Below, in pieces: positions 41,976 through 45,419 of a DNA stretch of 45,419 nt. The stretch comes from Mariprofundus sp. EBB-1 (GTDB taxonomy: Bacteria > Pseudomonadota > Zetaproteobacteria > Mariprofundales > Mariprofundaceae): the NCBI RefSeq assembly GCF_003665155.1, contig NZ_RCFQ01000025.1, positions 1-45,419 of the forward strand. Direction: 5' to 3'. Numbering within the stretch: position 1 is the stretch's first letter; every line of letters begins with the position of its first letter. A program made the translations under genes and the position numbers. The notes beneath the pieces are model-generated. The model was not told the DNA's origin and made no database searches. It worked only from the letters and a program-made list of their open reading frames with translations.

Positions 41976-43658
41976 TTAGCTGGCAATATCTTCCAGAATC
42001 TTATGCCAATGTGAAAAGAGCAGATAATGGCCTTGCCTGTCGATCCACTGGTGTTTGACGGTGTTGCTGAAACCTTGTGAAAACAGTTTTATATTTTCGA
42101 TAGAGATATGATTATCCTCTTTGCCATGCCAGATATTTACAGGGCAGTTGATTGCTGCTGCAGAGAGCTGCCAATCTTTAAGAATAAATAGTAGTTCTTT
42201 GCCGATGGCATCAAAACCTTGCTGGCTAGCGATGTTAAACGCCTGAGTCAGGTTTTGTTGAAGTTGGTTTGTTTCGAGTTGGGTGCGATCACTATCGGGT
42301 AGATGATCTTTAATCCTGTTGAAATAGCTGTCTGGATCATTGGATGCAACTTTCAGCGTTAATTCAATAAACTTTTTGGCGGCTTTCGGGTTGGTTCGAG
42401 CCAGATGAATAATCATTTGGTTGATTGGCAAAATGGATTTAATATCTGATTGCTTATTGATAGGTGCGCCACAGCTCACCAGACAAAGCGCTTCAATCAA
42501 ATCAGGGCATTCGGAAGCTAAATTCATGCCAAAACTGCCACCGGATGAGTATGCCAATACAGTCACTTTGGATGAGGATACTATAGGGATAAACAGGCGC
42601 ATATCATCTAACCAGGTCTGCATGATGTGCCCGGATGCAAGCGTACTATCTCCAAATCCAGCCCGATCAGGAATAATTAATCGAATGCCTAACTTATTCA
42701 GAATCTGTTTATTCGCAGGAGCACTTAAACGACTACCGCTAACCGGGTGACACATTAATAAAGGGCTACCATTCGGCGGGCCATATTCAGCATATGAGAT
42801 TGTTCTACCCGATGGTAAATGCGCCAAAAGGTGATCTCTGTTCAATGTTTTTTCTGGTTTTTTATTATCATGAAACAGCGTTACCGCCGGGTTGAGCATA
42901 ATCATCTGTATTAATTCAGTCTGGCTATGCGTATTCGTTTTGAGAAATATTTTTTTGAGGTGTGAGCGAGCAGTACTTAAACCGATATGCATGGACAAAG
43001 CGGCACTTTCAAGGCTTGCTCTCCCATTACAGAGCTCGCATACCAGCGTTGTCTCTTTTGGTGTTAAGGCATACATCTGTTGGAGTGCATCACAGCAGAT
43101 TTGATGCTGCACAGTGTGATCGGATAAGTAGATAACGATCTGTTTTTCGCTGTGTTTACTGATCCAGAGATTCAAGTCATCCAGACGCAAAGATTGCCCA
43201 TCAACATGTTGATGTAATACTTCATCAATGGTTTTGAGAAAGGTGCTTTGATCTTTTTTATTGGTAAAACAGACATGTTTTACACCATGCTCAATTTTAA
43301 TGCTTTTCAATAACTCCAGCGCGCGATGATTGGCTGAAATGATATGCCTCTCTTCAGTCATCATAATGATACCCATCGGTATATTATTAAGGATGTTTTC
43401 GCTGTGTTGTTGATCTAATTGCAGCTTATCCATTTTACCAATTAACATATCAGCACGTTCAAGGTGCGGTAGCATGGCAGATAATTCTGCGTCAAAGGTG
43501 TGGGCAGGCGACTGCTGAATCATAGCATCCAGCGTATGAATGATTTCAGGCCATTGCTGCTGATTATCTATCAATGCATAAATGTTATGAATTAACGTTT
43601 CACGTAATTCACTGAAAGAGCGTGCCTCTTCAGGCTGTCGTTTTTGTAACATCTCCAC
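41976..43658 (-). CDS. LuxR-type regulator fused to an alpha/beta-hydrolase domain
   Basis: The 560-residue protein has: residues 1-80 helical; about 85-180 a PAS-like part (ENILNNIPMGIIMMTEERHIISANHRALELL); about 195-252 a LuxR-type HTH (LTPKETTLVCELCNGRA...LSTARSHLKKIFLKTNTHSQTELI); and about 275-560 an alpha/beta hydrolase. The nucleophile elbow reads AYSSG (Ser371; Gly-x-Ser-x-Gly with Ala first), with DRAGFGDST, Asp515 in HGKEDNH and His544 in QGHYLLF completing a probable triad. It may sense or cleave an ester-like signal. Starts are GTG 43658 or ATG 43652. It is flanked by two genes bearing the same operator. Confidence 0.82.
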   Translation of the reverse strand: MEMLQKRQPEEARSFSELRETLIHNIYALIDNQQQWPEIIHTLDAMIQQSPAHTFDAELSAMLPHLERADMLIGKMDKLQLDQQHSENILNNIPMGIIMMTEERHIISANHRALELLKSIKIEHGVKHVCFTNKKDQSTFLKTIDEVLHQHVDGQSLRLDDLNLWISKHSEKQIVIYLSDHTVQHQICCDALQQMYALTPKETTLVCELCNGRASLESAALSMHIGLSTARSHLKKIFLKTNTHSQTELIQMIMLNPAVTLFHDNKKPEKTLNRDHLLAHLPSGRTISYAEYGPPNGSPLLMCHPVSGSRLSAPANKQILNKLGIRLIIPDRAGFGDSTLASGHIMQTWLDDMRLFIPIVSSSKVTVLAYSSGGSFGMNLASECPDLIEALCLVSCGAPINKQSDIKSILPINQMIIHLARTNPKAAKKFIELTLKVASNDPDSYFNRIKDHLPDSDRTQLETNQLQQNLTQAFNIASQQGFDAIGKELLFILKDWQLSAAAINCPVNIWHGKEDNHISIENIKLFSQGFSNTVKHQWIDRQGHYLLFSHWHKILEDIAS

Positions 43659-43714
43659 ATAGTTTTAGATCATATTTTCAAATTCGCAAGAATTAATTGC
43701 AACTAATTTCAAAA

Positions 43715-43762
43715 TCTCCCCCATATGGGTGATTCGAACTTCTTTCTTTCCTGCTTTAATTG
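43715..43762 (+). promoter_or_regulatory. Operator 2 and promoter block (CCCCATATGGGT)
   Basis: CCCCATATGGGT (43719-43730) lies in AATC-N..GATTCG and is followed by CTGCTTTAAT (43751-43760) at the same 26.5-bp distance as in operator 1. It stands in the gap between the LuxR/hydrolase gene (minus) and the secreted-protein gene (plus), so it could also regulate the regulator. Downstream, TGTGAAA-N6-TTTCACA (43767-43786) is a second inverted repeat, near the likely start site. Confidence 0.6.
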
Positions 43763-43766
43763 GGAT

Positions 43767-43786
43767 TGTGAAACTGAATTTTCACA
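43767..43786. promoter_or_regulatory. 7-bp inverted repeat in the leader
   Basis: TGTGAAA and TTTCACA are perfect inverted copies separated by 6 bases, close to the predicted transcription start. It could be a second operator or a 5' hairpin; it is not present upstream of 41731. Confidence 0.35.
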
Positions 43787-43820
43787 TGATTTTATGTTTG
43801 ATGAATGAAGAAGGATCTTA

Positions 43821-43829
43821 GGGGGGGGG
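43821..43829 (+). repeat. G9 tract at the ribosome-binding site
   Basis: Nine consecutive G end three bases before the ATG at 43833 and would form the Shine-Dalgarno region. Homopolymer G tracts of this length slip in replication in other bacteria, which would change spacing and translation. Confidence 0.7.
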
Positions 43830-43832
43830 AAT

Positions 43833-44237
43833 ATGAAACATTACTTTTTAAACGGGGTGCTTGCTTTGCTGCTGATATTTACATCAGCGGGATATGCTTA
43901 CGCAGTTGATATATTAGCATCACACCAAATACTTTCAGTACAACCTACAGCAAGTGGTAATGATATAACAATAAATCTGGTCTTATCGAATATATCTGCT
44001 CAAAACATTAATTACATTACAGTGGATCAGAATGATTCGACATGGCAAATCAATGCTGCCACTACTCTCCCTCTTAAATTGGGCGCTATTATTGCAGGGG
44101 GGGCATTAGCCAATACTTGGCAACTAAACACAAGTCTTTCGAGTTTCGATGGCACTTTACCTTTAACAATTCACTTATTTTATGAAGATGCAAATGGAGC
44201 TCCAGTTGACATTGATATAATAAGTGTGGCGAGGTAA
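43833..44237 (+). CDS. Small secreted protein, family unknown
   Basis: The 134-residue protein has a signal peptide (LALLLIFTSAGYAYAVD, cleavage near residue 24), then a mostly beta-type sequence: QILSVQPTASGNDITINLV, YITVDQNDSTWQINAATTLPLKLGAIIAGGALANTWQL, LPLTIHLFYEDANG. There are no cysteines. It contains a G7 tract (44097-44103) coding GG. It is the full-length relative of the truncated gene at 41731. It leads a run with the PKD gene, 6 bp away, and is controlled by operator 2. Confidence 0.7.
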   Translation: MKHYFLNGVLALLLIFTSAGYAYAVDILASHQILSVQPTASGNDITINLVLSNISAQNINYITVDQNDSTWQINAATTLPLKLGAIIAGGALANTWQLNTSLSSFDGTLPLTIHLFYEDANGAPVDIDIISVAR

Positions 44238-44243
44238 CTAAAT

Positions 44244-45419
44244 ATGAAAATCAAAGCATTGAAATGTTTGTTGGCTATTCCTTTTTTTATTGTCGGTGTG
44301 ACTCAAGAGGCCATTGCTTTAACTGGGGGACCAGATGCAGGAGGGTATTCTTTTATTGATTCCCATGAAGTTGGAGGTCCTTCATATAATTATGTGGATA
44401 TTTCCTTAGTTGGCTCTGTTATCAGTCTTTATGATGACTCTTCTAGGATGGTGCCTATTGGATTTACTTTTAATTATTACGGTGTGAATTATACAAGCGT
44501 AAACGTTGGTTCTAATGGGTTTCTAACGTTCAATACGGGCAACTATGGTAGGTATAGTGAGTTAAACCTTCCTACGCCATGGATGCCGTCTACTGTTGTC
44601 GCTCCATTTTGGGATGATCTATATCCTAGGTATGGCCAGGTACATTATCAAACGCAAGGTACTGCACCAAATAGGACATTTATTGTACAATATAGGCCAC
44701 CTTTCTATTTTTTCTCAGGAACAAATAACTTTGAGGTAATTCTTCACGAAGGCAGCAATGATATATTGTTTCAATATGCTTATGCAGGAACTGTGAGAAA
44801 TCAGGGTAGTAGCGCATCTATTGGCATCCAACGTGATTCTTCTACCGGTTTGCAGTATTCATTTCGCCAACAAAGGGTAAGCGCTGGTTTGGCTGTTTTA
44901 TTTAGAGGAGGGCCTATTAATTCCGCTCCAACAGCGAGTGGGGGGGCTGCGCAGACAGCACAGTGTACTGGCGGTTCAAGTGCCAACGTTATGTTAGATG
45001 GCACCGCCTCATCTGATCCTGATGGAGATACGCTGACTTATTCTTGGACGTGGGATAGCGATAGGAATGGTATCTTTGATACAACTGTTACGGGAGTGAA
45101 TCCATCCGCTTCATTTCCTATTGGAACAATAGATATTTATTTGACCGTAGATGATGGCAATGGTCATACGGCCTCGTCAACCACTTCGGTTACAGTACAG
45201 GATACAACAGCTCCAACCGTCAGTGCAGGCGCTGATCAAACAATTGAAGCAACCAGTACTTCTGGTGTGTATTTTGATGTGTCTACTCAGGCAACGGCTT
45301 CAGATACATGCTGCGTTGTGACTCTTAACTCAGCACTAGGAACTTATGCTTTGGGCGCTCACACCCTAGCCGTGTCAGGTAGTGACTGTTCTGGAAATAG
45401 TGCGAGTGATTCAATGGTT
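44244..45419 (+). CDS. Secreted PKD/HYR-domain protein (partial, runs off window)
   Basis: An open frame of 392 codons continues past the window end. It starts with a signal peptide (residues 1-25, ending EAIA), then an N-terminal domain with GGPDAGGYSFIDSHE, IGFTFNYYGVNYTSVNVGSNGFLTF and VVAPFWDDLY, resembling nidogen-like/extracellular domains of secreted bacterial proteins (about 26-225). A PKD domain follows (about 233-315, DGTASSDPDGDTLTYSWTWD...YLTVDDGNG), then a HYR-like domain (DTTAPTVSAGADQTIEA). A G7 tract lies at 44940-44946. It is probably surface-exposed or released. Confidence 0.82.
   Translation, partial: MKIKALKCLLAIPFFIVGVTQEAIALTGGPDAGGYSFIDSHEVGGPSYNYVDISLVGSVISLYDDSSRMVPIGFTFNYYGVNYTSVNVGSNGFLTFNTGNYGRYSELNLPTPWMPSTVVAPFWDDLYPRYGQVHYQTQGTAPNRTFIVQYRPPFYFFSGTNNFEVILHEGSNDILFQYAYAGTVRNQGSSASIGIQRDSSTGLQYSFRQQRVSAGLAVLFRGGPINSAPTASGGAAQTAQCTGGSSANVMLDGTASSDPDGDTLTYSWTWDSDRNGIFDTTVTGVNPSASFPIGTIDIYLTVDDGNGHTASSTTSVTVQDTTAPTVSAGADQTIEATSTSGVYFDVSTQATASDTCCVVTLNSALGTYALGAHTLAVSGSDCSGNSASDSMV

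Overview
The window looks like chromosomal DNA of a motile Gram-negative proteobacterium. A flagellar motor and export operon, ClpS/ClpA, ZapD-YacG, lipoprotein signals and glycine-zipper envelope proteins support this. A CbbY-type phosphatase (usually a Calvin-cycle accessory), a type II NADH dehydrogenase, a small dihaem cytochrome c, an OlsF-like ornithine-lipid synthase and a PuuD-like membrane protein would fit an autotrophic Zetaproteobacterium of the Mariprofundus type. That placement is inferred from gene content only. No rRNA, tRNA, CRISPR array or intact IS element was seen.

Layout. 1-6.8 kb: an inverted-repeat element at the left edge, a DUF3422 membrane protein, a GyrI-like protein, a repeat- and hairpin-rich spacer, an AlaDH/CeoS-family dehydrogenase, a DODA-type dioxygenase, TrhO and an SH3b protein. 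6.9-11.2 kb: ThpR, a methyltransferase/VOC pair, a hexose-6-phosphate mutarotase homologue, a small membrane protein with a CxxC/CxxC tail, and a Crp/Fnr regulator. 11.5-16 kb: a large AsmA protein and a cbbY-tatD pair. 15.7-22.7 kb: clpS, clpA, trmO, a SPOR protein, a P-loop ATPase, zapD, yacG, a MITE-like element and maf (YceF type). 22.7-29.1 kb, minus strand: motA, two motB-like genes, fliL, fliM, fliN, fliO, fliP, fliQ and fliR. 29.5-34.2 kb: a PuuD-like protein, an unlisted 58-residue cysteine-containing protein, then a coupled run of dihaem cytochrome, nadK, recN and a GNAT gene. 34.2-40.6 kb: apbE, a YihY/BrkB protein, NDH-2 fused to a cyclic-nucleotide-binding domain, and the OlsF-like enzyme.

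40.9-45.4 kb is the most unusual part. A LuxR-type regulator fused to an alpha/beta-hydrolase domain (41976-43658, minus) sits between two related small secreted-protein genes, one full length and one truncated. Upstream of each is the same CCCCATATGGGG-type palindrome, and the distance from it to a shared CTGCTT/-10-like block is identical at both sites. The full-length copy leads a probable operon with a large secreted PKD/HYR protein that runs off the window. This operon carries a run of nine G at its ribosome-binding site and a run of seven G inside each coding region, so it is a candidate switchable surface-protein locus controlled by the hydrolase-LuxR protein.

Other points of note are a MotB paralogue with Glu in place of the proton-accepting Asp, a family of TTAAGGAAGTGCTGA repeats, and several palindromic operator-like sites.
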